Notes: a model not told the origin generated them from the letters alone. A DNA stretch of 64,000 bases from an uncultured Lachnospiraceae bacterium (GCA_902781325.1 CACZJD010000001.1:23670-87669), one strand, 5' to 3'. Shown: positions 27,945 through 37,396, numbered from the stretch's first letter. Made by a program: numbers and translations.

Positions 27945-29036
27945 TCACGCTCTGCCGGAGTGTCTTACAATGATCATCTCCGCCGCGATCCCTGCGTCGA
28001 TCCTTCCGCTCTTGCTCTCGTGGTCGGCTGCGACACATTCATCCAGTGCCTCCACAAGTTCTTCTGTATTGTACATTCTGAGCGCTGGTTTGTATTTTTT
28101 GGTAATGACAAAGGAAGGGACGCCGACTTTGGACGCGATCTCGCTGTCAGACATTGTCCCGCTGAGCTCTTTGATCTTTACCAGCTGTTCAAACTGCCTC
28201 CTCATAAGACTAAGGATGACCTGCGGCGCTGTTCTCAGGGCACACAATTCCATATAGATCCCGATTGCCTTCTTTCTGTCCCTCAGCGCTATGGCTTCGA
28301 TCATATCAAATATTCTGTCCCTGATCCTGGGGCTGCACACATCCTTAATATCCTGCTCGGTGACTTCTTTCTTTCCAATACAGTAACAGCAAAGTTTCTC
28401 CGCTTCTCCGGCGATGTTCTGCATATCCTCCCCGGTATATTCCAGGAACACGGCCAGTGTTCTTCCGCTGACGGAAAAACCGTTCTTTCTGAAGATCCCT
28501 CCGGCCCAGGCGCGAAGATCGTTTTCTCCCGGTGTGACACACTCGAGAATATCACCTTGTTTCTCTTTGCGGCTCTTAACTATAGCCTTGTACAGTTTTC
28601 CTCTCTTGTCGACATTCTCCTCAACAAACACGATCGATGTCGTGTCGGGGATCTCGGGGATAAAGCCTGCGATCTTTTCCGCTTCCTCGGCGATTGACGC
28701 GGCAGTTTTGCTGCCCGTCACCGATTTAGACGCGGACTTCGGATGCAGCAGCCCGGTGTTTTCCAAAACGATCACTCTTCTGTCCGCGAAAAAAGGAAGC
28801 GTCTGTGCCATGTCAATCAGTTCTCTTGCTGACACATCCGATCCTGTATAACGCGACAGGTTCATCGTGTCCCCATCTCCCATGAGCGCCTTCACGAGTT
28901 TATCTCTGTTTTGCAGTCTCAGATATGCCTGTTCTCCGCACAAAAGATATACACTTCTCAGATCCCCGCTCCGGATCGATTCATTAAATTGTCTCTGCTC
29001 TGCAGCAAAATCGCTTTTTGCCTGTTTGGGAGCCAT
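27945..29036 (-). CDS. holA: DNA polymerase III delta subunit
   Basis: 363-residue clamp-loader subunit that opens the sliding clamp. Family features: YLLCGEQAYLRLQNRDKLVKAL at the start, LPFFADRRVIVLENTGLL, the TSIVFVEENVDKRGKLYKAI segment and the C-terminal helical collar EQLVKIKELSGTMSDSEIASKVGVPSFVITKKYKPALR. Start taken at 29036 (GGAG six bases upstream) rather than four codons earlier. It lies directly downstream of comEC in the conserved clostridial order comEA/comEC-holA. Confidence 0.93.
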   Translation of the reverse strand: MAPKQAKSDFAAEQRQFNESIRSGDLRSVYLLCGEQAYLRLQNRDKLVKALMGDGDTMNLSRYTGSDVSARELIDMAQTLPFFADRRVIVLENTGLLHPKSASKSVTGSKTAASIAEEAEKIAGFIPEIPDTTSIVFVEENVDKRGKLYKAIVKSRKEKQGDILECVTPGENDLRAWAGGIFRKNGFSVSGRTLAVFLEYTGEDMQNIAGEAEKLCCYCIGKKEVTEQDIKDVCSPRIRDRIFDMIEAIALRDRKKAIGIYMELCALRTAPQVILSLMRRQFEQLVKIKELSGTMSDSEIASKVGVPSFVITKKYKPALRMYNTEELVEALDECVAADHESKSGRIDAGIAAEMIIVRHSGRA

Positions 29037-29126
29037 AATGATCTCCATCCGTAAACCGCGGCTGTCTGCCGCGGTCTCAATCTTTTATCGTATTAATTTT
29101 CATTGAATGACATTCCCTGCGTTTTG

Positions 29127-31406
29127 TCAATAAAATGTATGAATCAAATACCTGCCCCTTCCGTCTGTTGTCACAGAGATCTGGCCGTCTCTTCTCGTGT
29201 CCAGGATCTCCATGCCTGCCTCTTTGATCCTTCTGACCGTCTCAGGCGCGGGGTGCCCGTAACGATTTCCGGTCCCGCAGGAGATCAGCGCTATGCTTGA
29301 AGAGATCTTTTGAAGGAACATCTGTGTGGTAGCTCCCTTACTTCCGTGATGTGCGGCTTTCAGAATATCCGTTGAGATTTTTGAGTCCCCCAGGTAATCC
29401 AGCAGATCTTTCTCTCCCTGGCCCTCAAGATCACCGGTCAGCATCGCCGAAAACCTGCCATATGTTAAAAGCAATACAACGGAATACTCGTTAGCCTCCT
29501 CATAAGAGGCATTTAACGCCGGGTGAAGGCATGATAGTTCCAGCTTTCCCTTTGAATAGATCATTCCTCTGTGCAGGTAAGTGACCGGTATCCCCTTCTG
29601 CCGCGCTGTCTCCTCAACCCTGTGATAGATTTCCCCCTTTCTGTCTTCCGCGACTGATGGCATGCCCAGACACCCGATCCGAAGTCCGCCGGGCGCGTCT
29701 GCCTGATCGAGCAGTTCCAGAAGACCGCTGCAATGGTCCAGGTCATCGTGAGTCATCACACAGTAATCGATCTTTGATATCCCGTGGTATTTGAGAAAAG
29801 GGATCTCCACATTTTCTCCGATCGACTTTCTCGAGGAGCTTCCTCCGTCGATCAGGATCACACTTGTTCCGCTCTCATCGCAGGTCCTGATCAAAAGTCC
29901 GTCTCCCTGTCCCACATCCCACATATACAGAGCCATGGGCGGCACATATCTGACTCTGAAGATCACAAGAACTGCCGCGGCAAAAACGGCAAAACGGAGT
30001 CCGCGCGCTGTTTTCTCCGCACACAGTCTCAGCCGTGAAACTGACACCGCGGCTGCGATCATCAGATAATAGACAACGATCACCCAGTCCGGAGGTCTTC
30101 CCGTTGTCAAAGTATTGAAAGGCAGTTTTTCTGTCAGATCGCACATACGCTCAAAGATCCACAGAATCAGCACCGGGATCTCTCCCGCAAGCGAGCCGGC
30201 GGCTGCAAGCACAGTGTGAAGCAGTGTCCCTGAGGATATCAGGTCCGCAGCTGTGCCGAGAATCAGCGAGACGCAGCCTCCCGTTATCAGTACAGGGGCC
30301 ATAAAAATCACGATTATATTAAGAATAATGGAATAAATCGGAAATGTGTAATAGAAACACAGATGAACAGGCAGCGTAAAAAGAGGGATAGCCAGGGGCT
30401 TCGTGGGACCCGGAAGTTCCGGCATTAAAAAGCCCGCGGCCGCCACGGCTCCAAATGAGAAAAGAAAACCGCTGTGTAAAAGGTAGCATGGCTGTTCGAT
30501 TAGAAGCAGCAGAGCCGCAACTGCCATGGCGGTGAGAATGTCGTAAGTCCTTCCTGCCGCCTTTGACACTGCTCTCATTCCGAACATGATGAGTGCTCTG
30601 ATACATGACGTATGCATTCCCGTCAGCAAGCCATATAAATACAAAAGAAGCAGAGAGACGGCACAGGACAGAGATACCGGTGCTCTGCACTTTCTTAAAA
30701 AAGCGTAGATTCCCGTTCCGATCAGAGTGATATGGAGACCCGACACACAGATCACATGGATGATTCCTGCAGCCTGGTACTTCTCTTTTACATCTCTGTC
30801 GATAAGGCCGCTCTCTCCCAGAAGCATCGCTTTCATGACTGATGCGCATTGCCTGCCGTATGTACCGTGCCTGCTGCCGTAGATATCATCTGCCACAGCC
30901 GACAGATGGTCTCTCAATTTGAAAGCAGCAGATCTGACCGGATTATTTCCGCTGTCATAAGAGAGAATATGAGAATCGCTGAGCGTAAACAAATAGCCCC
31001 TGATCACACTGTAATACAAAAACGCGTCAAATTCCCCATCGTTGGAAGGCTGTCTGAAAAGGCGGATCCTGCCCCTGATCCTCACAGCCGCGCCCTCCTC
31101 GGCCCACTCCTTCTGGAGCTCGGGCTCATCTTCGATGAGGCACAATACTTTATCCCCTCTCCCGATCTCGAATGCGCCTTCCTTTGGTACTGCCGACTCC
31201 AGGCTGACACTCCCCAGAGTCATCCTGATGTACTGTTCTCCTCCCGGATCCCTGACAGCATATTCCTTTTCTGTCACGATTCCTTGAAGCGTAACATATC
31301 TTCCCTCTGCCTTGTCTCCGACAGCGGGCTTAGGGGGAGAAATAAGCACAGATACCCACATTGCCGCCGTAAAGAGCAAAACAAACAGACATACCGGTCT
31401 TCGCAA
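29127..31406 (-). CDS. comEC: DNA uptake channel ComEC with metallo-beta-lactamase domain
   Basis: 759 residues from a TTG start with GGAGGAG upstream. N-terminal membrane segment, OB-like DUF4131 part (about 30-130), the polytopic Competence domain (about 190-450, GIIHVICVSGLHITLIGTGIYAFL) and a C-terminal beta-lactamase-like domain (about 490-759) with MTHDDLDHCSGL, LTGDLEGQGEKDLL and AAHHGSKGA. ComEC carries single-stranded DNA across the membrane in transformation; the C-terminal domain is thought to degrade the other strand. With comEA nearby the DNA uptake core is present; pilus genes are not in the window. Confidence 0.95.
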   Translation of the reverse strand: MRRPVCLFVLLFTAAMWVSVLISPPKPAVGDKAEGRYVTLQGIVTEKEYAVRDPGGEQYIRMTLGSVSLESAVPKEGAFEIGRGDKVLCLIEDEPELQKEWAEEGAAVRIRGRIRLFRQPSNDGEFDAFLYYSVIRGYLFTLSDSHILSYDSGNNPVRSAAFKLRDHLSAVADDIYGSRHGTYGRQCASVMKAMLLGESGLIDRDVKEKYQAAGIIHVICVSGLHITLIGTGIYAFLRKCRAPVSLSCAVSLLLLYLYGLLTGMHTSCIRALIMFGMRAVSKAAGRTYDILTAMAVAALLLLIEQPCYLLHSGFLFSFGAVAAAGFLMPELPGPTKPLAIPLFTLPVHLCFYYTFPIYSIILNIIVIFMAPVLITGGCVSLILGTAADLISSGTLLHTVLAAAGSLAGEIPVLILWIFERMCDLTEKLPFNTLTTGRPPDWVIVVYYLMIAAAVSVSRLRLCAEKTARGLRFAVFAAAVLVIFRVRYVPPMALYMWDVGQGDGLLIRTCDESGTSVILIDGGSSSRKSIGENVEIPFLKYHGISKIDYCVMTHDDLDHCSGLLELLDQADAPGGLRIGCLGMPSVAEDRKGEIYHRVEETARQKGIPVTYLHRGMIYSKGKLELSCLHPALNASYEEANEYSVVLLLTYGRFSAMLTGDLEGQGEKDLLDYLGDSKISTDILKAAHHGSKGATTQMFLQKISSSIALISCGTGNRYGHPAPETVRRIKEAGMEILDTRRDGQISVTTDGRGRYLIHTFY

Positions 31407-31542
31407 GTTTCTCCTCCGTACGTATTGAAATCTATAATAATATGGAAATCTCCCCGGCCGGACCCGGCGCGGGACGGACCGAACGGTCCTGACCTTTTTA
31501 TCCTAATCTGTATAAGTGCAAAAAGCAAGATGTTCCCGGAGT
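31407..31542 (-). promoter_or_regulatory. GC-rich structured leader before comEC
   Basis: Contains GGACCGTTCGGTCC (6-bp stem, tetraloop-like) and neighbouring CCGGGTCCGG/CCGG repeats on the minus strand just before the ribosome site. No gene and no clear promoter seen. Confidence 0.35.
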
Positions 31543-31582
31543 AAAAAATGGCTTTCGCCGGGTGATGTCCCGGTCGAAAGCC
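31543..31582 (-). terminator. Rho-independent terminator after GerMN lipoprotein gene
   Basis: GGCTTTCG/CGAAAGCC outer stem with inner CCGGG/CCCGG, then ATTTTTT on the minus strand, 22 bases after the stop at 31605. Confidence 0.85.
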
Positions 31583-31604
31583 GATTGAATCCTGTTTCTC
31601 TGTT

Positions 31605-32528
31605 TTATGTCTCCGTGTGTCTTTCAACGATCTCTTCGTTCATCCGATAGCTTCCTGTCAGAGGGATCGATTCCATAAAGACTGCATCTGTATTTCCATC
31701 CACTGAGATCTGAACGGAATCAATACTGGGCAGTTCACAAAGCGAATTGACGATCGAGTATAGCGCTGTCTGAGCCTGCACCCCTTCCTGGCCTTGCAGA
31801 AATTCACTGTTCAGGTTTACATAGCACCTGCGGTCCCTGGTGGTGACATTGATCACTTTCGTCGCGCTGTTCACCGTCGGATACGCGAAATTCCCGTTCG
31901 GCCCCTGAATGACCTGTTCGATTACGATCCTCTCAAGAGGCATGTTGCTGTTGTAGACCACCGTTCTGTACGCGTCCACGAGTTTGTCTCCGCTCTCATT
32001 GGCAAAATACAGATGAAGGCGGACTCTCTCGTAATTGCGCATCTCTGTGTAGGAGTTATAGATGAACTGGTCAGGATCCATGATGCCGGGTTCCTCCCCG
32101 TCTGCGTCACGGAACGCCTCGCCTTCCACCATAAAATAAACCCCGTCCACTTCTGCAAAACTGCACAAGGTATTGATCACCGCTGTTCTTGTCAGGACTT
32201 CTTCGACAGCATTCAGATCGTAATATTCCGCTGAAAGATTCAGGGTAACGATCTTCCCCCTGGTCTCACTTGAGAGAAGTTTAAAATCCGTGATCGGCGC
32301 CCTGAGCGTCATCTCCTTAGGCTGTACACATAACTTGCCGATCAGTTCCTCAATGATCCGATCACGGTCATCCGCCTCGGGAACATATTCCTGTTCCTGG
32401 ATCCCGTAATCACCCTTATTCAGATAATAGATCCTGATGCCTCTTTTATCGGCGCCTTTCTTCCCGCAGGCTCCCAAAAAGAGACACAGTGTGAACAATA
32501 TTAAGAATATTCCTGTCTTTTTATTCAA
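31605..32528 (-). CDS. GerMN-domain lipoprotein
   Basis: 307 residues. Lipoprotein signal peptide NKKTGIFLILFTLCLFLGACGKKG, then two GerMN-type modules (about 40-150 and 165-300), each with the pattern of a strand-rich fold, e.g. VTLNLSAEYY and CYVNLNSEFLQG. GerM-like proteins act at the cell surface, in sporulation or with two-component kinases (LpqB-like). Start codon is TTG overlapping the kinase stop (TTTGA), so it is coupled to the kinase and is probably a partner of that signalling system. Confidence 0.85.
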   Translation of the reverse strand: MNKKTGIFLILFTLCLFLGACGKKGADKRGIRIYYLNKGDYGIQEQEYVPEADDRDRIIEELIGKLCVQPKEMTLRAPITDFKLLSSETRGKIVTLNLSAEYYDLNAVEEVLTRTAVINTLCSFAEVDGVYFMVEGEAFRDADGEEPGIMDPDQFIYNSYTEMRNYERVRLHLYFANESGDKLVDAYRTVVYNSNMPLERIVIEQVIQGPNGNFAYPTVNSATKVINVTTRDRRCYVNLNSEFLQGQEGVQAQTALYSIVNSLCELPSIDSVQISVDGNTDAVFMESIPLTGSYRMNEEIVERHTET

Positions 32529-34462
32529 ACTTTCTCTCCGGATACGCCGCTTGTGGAGGCTGTTTTAGTCTTACTGCTCTGCGTTCTTTTTGCGGTTCCG
32601 GCACTGGAAGATCTCCCGGCAGTGCCGGTTGTCTTTTTTGCCGCTGTACCGGCAGAATTCTTTTTCACCGTTCCCGCAGAAGCCGTCTTTTTCGCGGTCC
32701 CCGCAGAAGCCTTTTTCGCCGTTCCCGCAGAAGCCGTCTTTTTCGCGGTCCCCGCAGAAGCCTTTTTCGCTGTCCCTGCTGAAGGCGCTCTTTTGACTGT
32801 CCCGGCGGCATGGCTGCCGGCTGCGGAGCTGCTGACAGGAGTCCTGTTCCGTGCTGCTGTGCTTCTTTTGCGGGTCACAGCAGCGGCCTTCGCGCGGACT
32901 TGTCTGCTTCTTTTTCCGGATCTCCTGATCCTCTCGGACTGCCTTCTGAGTTCAACCGGATGAGCCACGTAAGTGAGCGGGACTGTTACTGTAAACTTCG
33001 TTCCCTCGCCTTCAATACTGCTGACATCTATAGCGCCGTGATGCTGCAGAATGATGCTTTTTGTAATGGAAAGACCAAGGCCGGTGCCCCCGACCTCCCT
33101 CGACCTGGATTTGTCGACGCGGTAGAATCTTTCGTAGATCTTATCAAGGGAGTCCTGAGGAATTCCGACACCCGTATCCTCGACACTGATATAGAAATTA
33201 TAGGGATCAGCGTTGATCGTAACGCGGACTTTCCCGTGATCCCGGTTATACTTGATCGCGTTCTCCACGAGATTGGTGATCACCATGACCATCTTGACCT
33301 CGTCGATCTCCGCGTATACCTCTCTCATGCTGACCATCGTCAGCTCGATATCCCTCTTTTGCGCAATAGGACGGAGTCTTCTGAGTATCAGTTCGACCAT
33401 CTCATTGACGTTGCATTCTTTAACATTCAGTCTGGAATCCTTCCGGTCCATTCGGACAAGGGTGAGAAGCTCTGTTATGATCTGATTTTCTCGATCCACC
33501 TCATTCTTGATGTCGATCATGAACTCCCTGTACATCTCAACCGGCACATTGTCCTGCTGCACCAGAGAATCCGCCAGGACTTTCATGGATGTCATGGGCG
33601 TCTTAAGTTCATGGGACACATTTGAAACGAATTCCTGTCTGGATTCGTCCAATGCATTCATTCTCGCAAGAACCTGATTAAAGGCATCAGCTATATGCTC
33701 CGTCTCCGCAAACGCGGGAGCCTTGATGGGGTCCGTCGAGTACCCGGCTTTTACCGCAGAGATCTCTCCGGAGAGCTTTTCAAACGGTTTCATCAGAACA
33801 GTGGACAGAACTAATGAAATCAATAACACCGCCAATATCAGGATCACTTCCAGGAGCATTGCCTTCCGGCTCAGTATTCCCAGTGTGTTTCTGATAGAGA
33901 CGGTGGATACGCTGGCAAGCAGAACACCTTTGACAACTTCCTCGCCGGTCACATCCAGTGACGACTCCTCATTGTCAGATCTGCTGTCCGCATAATTAGT
34001 TGCTATGATCGGTGTCACTATCTCAATGAAACCGTCACGGCGGTCATAGTTGGAAGTACTGCCTGTATTTCCCTGCAGCAGACATTTCACAACGTCAGGC
34101 GACACGATCGTCTTGCCGTCTGACATGGAGTAGGTGTCCTTCATTACTTTGAGGTGATCGCTGATCACCATAATGCGTCCGTCATACAGCGCTGAGAATT
34201 CGGCAAGTTCCGCGCCGATCAGTTCCGAGGACTGATCAGTCAGGTAGTCGTATGTGATCAGATGATTGGCAAGGGCGCGCAAGTGCGTTTCCACTTCCTC
34301 CGTTCTGACCTCTACGGCTCTGGTCTCATAATTATTCAGGATCCCGTAATGCAGCAGCACGCAAGGCACCAGTCCCACTACGAAGATAATTATGAAAAGC
34401 CTCATTCTCAGACTTCTGACCACTGAGAATTTCCGGACCAGCTCCCTGAGCTTATCTGTCAT
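32525..34462 (-). CDS. Membrane sensor histidine kinase with Lys/Ala-rich repeat tail
   Basis: 645 residues. Membrane segment at about 20-40, extracellular sensor about 45-200, second membrane segment about 205-228, HAMP, then HisKA with FVSNVSHELKTPMTSMKVL (phospho-His near 287) and HATPase_c with NLVENAIKYN, DTGVGIPQDSLDKIYERFYR and GGTGLGLSI. The layout matches WalK-type kinases. After about residue 510 comes a non-family tail of about 130 residues with repeats of SAGTAKK and high Lys, Ala, Ser, Thr and Arg, like histone H1 tails. The DNA repeats cover about 32650-32790. Overlaps the regulator gene by 11 bases. Confidence 0.93.
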   Translation of the reverse strand: MTDKLRELVRKFSVVRSLRMRLFIIIFVVGLVPCVLLHYGILNNYETRAVEVRTEEVETHLRALANHLITYDYLTDQSSELIGAELAEFSALYDGRIMVISDHLKVMKDTYSMSDGKTIVSPDVVKCLLQGNTGSTSNYDRRDGFIEIVTPIIATNYADSRSDNEESSLDVTGEEVVKGVLLASVSTVSIRNTLGILSRKAMLLEVILILAVLLISLVLSTVLMKPFEKLSGEISAVKAGYSTDPIKAPAFAETEHIADAFNQVLARMNALDESRQEFVSNVSHELKTPMTSMKVLADSLVQQDNVPVEMYREFMIDIKNEVDRENQIITELLTLVRMDRKDSRLNVKECNVNEMVELILRRLRPIAQKRDIELTMVSMREVYAEIDEVKMVMVITNLVENAIKYNRDHGKVRVTINADPYNFYISVEDTGVGIPQDSLDKIYERFYRVDKSRSREVGGTGLGLSITKSIILQHHGAIDVSSIEGEGTKFTVTVPLTYVAHPVELRRQSERIRRSGKRSRQVRAKAAAVTRKRSTAARNRTPVSSSAAGSHAAGTVKRAPSAGTAKKASAGTAKKTASAGTAKKASAGTAKKTASAGTVKKNSAGTAAKKTTGTAGRSSSAGTAKRTQSSKTKTASTSGVSGEKV

Positions 34463-35156
34463 TCTGCCTGAAATAGTAGCCTACACCCCACTTAGTCTGT
34501 ACATATACAGGTTCAGAGGCATTGGGCTCAACTTTTTCACGAAGTCTTCTGATGTGAACATCCACTGTTCTCACATCACCGGGATAATCCTTACCCCAAA
34601 CTGTCTGCAGGAGCATCGAGCGGCTGTACACCTTTCCGGGATGCGTTGCCAAAAGCTCGAGAAGTTCAAATTCTTTGCTTGTAAGATTGATCTCCTTGCC
34701 GGCGACCGTAACTCTGCGGTTGTCAAAATCCATTCTCAGGTCACCGTTCTCGAGGATTCTCTCCTCCTCTTCCTCTTTATCCTTCCGGCTTCCGGCTACG
34801 CGGCGGATGATCGCTTTGATCCTCGCTTTCACTTCCAGAATATTGAAAGGCTTTGTGATATAGTCGTCCGCGCCGTAATCAAGTCCGAGAATCTTATCCA
34901 TATCCTCGCCCTTGGCAGTGAGCATGATGACAGGAACAGAGGAGAATTCCCTGATCTGCTGCAAAACCTCGAGTCCGGAATGCTTGGGCAGCATTACGTC
35001 AAGCAGAATGATGTCATACTGATTCTCTGTTGCCTTCTGAAGTGCCTCATCGCCGTCGTAAGCAGTATCAACTTCATAGCCGTCCTGCAGAAGGCTGAAT
35101 CTTATGCCTTTAACGATCATCTTCTCATCATCAACCACAAGTACCTTTGTTGCCAT
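34452..35156 (-). CDS. OmpR-family response regulator
   Basis: 234 residues. Receiver domain with VDDEK and phospho-Asp in ILLDVMLPKHSG (residue about 53), TAKGE and the KPFN lysine; C-terminal winged helix with LTSKEFELLELLATHPGKVYSRSMLLQTVWG, VDVHIRRLREKVEP and WGVGYYF. Closest in look to WalR/PhoP-type regulators. Overlaps the kinase gene, its cognate partner. Confidence 0.95.
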   Translation of the reverse strand: MATKVLVVDDEKMIVKGIRFSLLQDGYEVDTAYDGDEALQKATENQYDIILLDVMLPKHSGLEVLQQIREFSSVPVIMLTAKGEDMDKILGLDYGADDYITKPFNILEVKARIKAIIRRVAGSRKDKEEEEERILENGDLRMDFDNRRVTVAGKEINLTSKEFELLELLATHPGKVYSRSMLLQTVWGKDYPGDVRTVDVHIRRLREKVEPNASEPVYVQTKWGVGYYFRQNDR

Positions 35157-35219
35157 TCATTTCTCCTCTCTTTACTGACGTGCTCCGCCGGCGGATCCGC
35201 CCTGCGAGCAGACGCTTTA

Positions 35220-35936
35220 TTATTTCACTGTTATACAGTCTTTCATTTTTTCATACATGCCGCTGCCGATCCCGCTCACGTTCATGAGTTCCTCGCAAGA
35301 GCCGAATCTGCCGTGAATCTGCCTGTATTCGATGATCCTGTCAGCTTTGTTCTCTCCGATCCCCGGTATTTTCATCAACTGAGCTTTGTCAGCAGTATTG
35401 ATGTCGATGAGATCGCTCTCACGCGCACTGCCGGAATCACCCGCTGACATACCGGCTTCCTCAGCGATCTCCCTGAGGCGCTTTGCCTCTTCGATCGTGG
35501 GTATCTCAACGCGCTGCGTGTCATAGACATATTCCGCCTGATTCACATAGATCCTGTCGGCTTCTTCTGAATAGCCTCCCGCAGCCTCCACAGCATCGAT
35601 GACTCTGGCGGATTCAGGTAATTCATACACTCCTTCGCAGTTCACCGCGCCGCATACGAAGACAAAGATCGTATCCTCCTGCTCCGTAAGATCCTTCCCG
35701 GACAGTTCATCCTGTACCTGTTCCTTCATTTCACCGGTTCCGTCCTGCGCTTGAGAAGTTGTTCCTCCCGAATCACTCCATGAAACAGAAGATCCTCTTG
35801 TGCCGGAAGCATAGACCGTGTCGGTGAATACTGTCTGCTTCTCTCTTTTACAGCCTGACAGCACAATTACGGCCGCAAGAACAGATATTACGATTTTTCC
35901 TTTCGTTATTAAAGAAAATATAAGATGAGATTGCAT
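35220..35936 (-). CDS. comEA: ComEA-type DNA receptor, probable lipoprotein
   Basis: 238 residues. N terminus ends its hydrophobic segment with AVIVLSGCKREK, so it looks lipid-anchored rather than held by a plain transmembrane helix. A SLBB-like domain (about 105-170, IFVFVCGAVNCEGVYELPESARVIDAVEAAGG) precedes the helix-hairpin-helix DNA-binding end IDINTADKAQLMKIPGIGENKADRIIEYR...MNVSGIG. Binds double-stranded DNA outside the membrane for uptake. Heads an operon with the two-component system and the GerMN lipoprotein; comEC follows. Confidence 0.93.
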   Translation of the reverse strand: MQSHLIFSLITKGKIVISVLAAVIVLSGCKREKQTVFTDTVYASGTRGSSVSWSDSGGTTSQAQDGTGEMKEQVQDELSGKDLTEQEDTIFVFVCGAVNCEGVYELPESARVIDAVEAAGGYSEEADRIYVNQAEYVYDTQRVEIPTIEEAKRLREIAEEAGMSAGDSGSARESDLIDINTADKAQLMKIPGIGENKADRIIEYRQIHGRFGSCEELMNVSGIGSGMYEKMKDCITVK

Positions 35937-35941
35937 ACTTG

Positions 35942-35960
35942 TCCCCTTATTCTAAAGGGA
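35942..35960 (-). promoter_or_regulatory. Hairpin overlapping comEA ribosome binding site
   Basis: Minus strand TCCCTTTAGAATAAGGGGA: CCCTT can pair with AAGGG, and the latter is the apparent ribosome binding site seven bases before ATG. Translation may be limited by this pairing; weak stem, so low confidence. Confidence 0.35.
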
Positions 35961-35979
35961 CCCGCATTGCGACAACATT

Positions 35980-36008
35980 ATTGTAATCATTGGCGTAATA
36001 TTTTACAA
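35980..36008 (-). promoter_or_regulatory. Sigma-A promoter of comEA operon
   Basis: TTGTAA (36008-36003), 17-base spacer, TACAAT (35985-35980) on the minus strand; transcript would start near 35973, about 37 bases before comEA. Confidence 0.7.
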
Positions 36009-36087
36009 GGCAATTTCGATCATCTGCCAACCTTTTTTTCAATTATTCAGCTCCCGGCCATACAAAATATAGTAAAGAAGCAAATAA

Positions 36088-36124
36088 TCTCCACAATATG
36101 GGCTATTTTCCCACACTGTGGAGA
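36088..36124 (-). terminator. Stem-loop terminator after argD
   Basis: TCTCCACA/TGTGGAGA outer stem and TGGG/CCCA inner stem, followed by TTATTTG on the minus strand, 40 bases after the argD stop. U-tract is interrupted, so termination may be partial. Confidence 0.6.
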
Positions 36125-36163
36125 TCGCACTGTTCCTTTCGGGAACTTGATCGAATTTATATA

Positions 36164-37375
36164 TTATTCAGCTTTTGCCAGCGCAGGTCCCAAAATCGAG
36201 ATCATTTCATCGATCTCACGTTCTGTGATCACGAGCGGAGGAAGGATCCGGATGATATCCGCGCCTGCGTTGATGAGGATCAGGCCGTGATCCATAGCGT
36301 CAGCGATGACGCCTTTAACGGGTCCTTTGCAGACAAGTCCCTGCATGAAGCCGCGTCCCCTTCTCTCCAGGCAGAAATCATATTTTTCCACCAGTTCATC
36401 CAGTTTTTTCTCGAGGTAAGGAGCTGTCTTCTTTACATGCTCCGTGATACCCAGAGTTTCATACTGGTCAAGCACTGCGTTGACTGCCGCGCATGCGAAC
36501 GGATTTCCTCCGTAAGTCGTGCCATGGTCACCTGCTGTCAGAGAATTGTCCGCCACTTTCTGGGTCATCATGAATGCACCGACCGGTACACCGCAGCCAA
36601 GCGCCTTTGCGGAAGTCATGATATCCGGCTTAATTCCGAATTTCTGCCAGGCGTACATATAGCCGGTGCGTCCCATACCGCACTGCACCTCATCAAAGAT
36701 CAGGAGAATATCCTTCTCGTCGCAGAGTTTCCGGACTGCTCTGAGGAACTCCTCTTTTGCGGGGACAATGCCGCCTTCGCCCTGGACTACTTCCATGATA
36801 ATGGCGCATGTCTTGTCCGTCACAGCTTCCAGAATACTGTCCATGTCATTCATCTTCGCGAACCTGGCTTCGCAGGGCATAGCGCCGAAAGCTTCCCTGT
36901 AGTGGCTGTTGCCTGTGACTGACAGAGCGCCGTATGTCCGACCGTGGAAAGAATGCTCAAGTGCCACGACCTGATGGTCCGATGCGCCGTCCTTGTTGTA
37001 AGCGTACTTGATGGCTGCCTTCAGAGCGCCCTCAACGGCCTCGGCACCGGAATTGGCAAAGAATACCCTGTCCATGCCGCTGACCTCTTTGATCCTGTGA
37101 GCTGCCTTGATGGCGGGGACATTGTAAAAGTAGTTGGAAGTATGCAGGATCTTGTCGATCTGCGCCTTCAGGGCGTTTTCATAATACTCGTTGCTGTATC
37201 CGAGGGCGAAAACACCGATGCCGGACATGAAGTCAAGGTATTTTTTGCCCTCCACATCGTAAAGATAGACGCCCTCGCCGTGATCGAGAACCACCTGGTA
37301 GCGGTTATATGTGTGCAGCAGGTCGTTTTCCGCCTGCTCGATCATCATTTTCATTGTCATTGCGTTCTGGCTCAT
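36164..37375 (-). CDS. argD: Acetylornithine aminotransferase
   Basis: 403-residue class III PLP aminotransferase making N-acetylornithine from the semialdehyde. Signs: YDVEGKKYLDFMSGIGVFALGY, NSGAEAVEGALKAAIKYA, ALEHSFHGRTYGALSVTG, FDEVQCGMGRTG and the PLP lysine in MTSAKALGCGVPVGAFM. Lies 21 bases after argB in the argJ-argB-argD order. Some family members also work in lysine synthesis. Confidence 0.95.
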   Translation of the reverse strand: MSQNAMTMKMMIEQAENDLLHTYNRYQVVLDHGEGVYLYDVEGKKYLDFMSGIGVFALGYSNEYYENALKAQIDKILHTSNYFYNVPAIKAAHRIKEVSGMDRVFFANSGAEAVEGALKAAIKYAYNKDGASDHQVVALEHSFHGRTYGALSVTGNSHYREAFGAMPCEARFAKMNDMDSILEAVTDKTCAIIMEVVQGEGGIVPAKEEFLRAVRKLCDEKDILLIFDEVQCGMGRTGYMYAWQKFGIKPDIMTSAKALGCGVPVGAFMMTQKVADNSLTAGDHGTTYGGNPFACAAVNAVLDQYETLGITEHVKKTAPYLEKKLDELVEKYDFCLERRGRGFMQGLVCKGPVKGVIADAMDHGLILINAGADIIRILPPLVITEREIDEMISILGPALAKAE

Positions 37376-37396
37376 TTTTCGCTCCTTTTTGGCCTG

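Noticed and set aside
32553-32963. Plus-strand frame with FAVPAEAFFAVP repeats
   Set aside because: Antisense of the repeat tail of the sensor kinase, no start signal.
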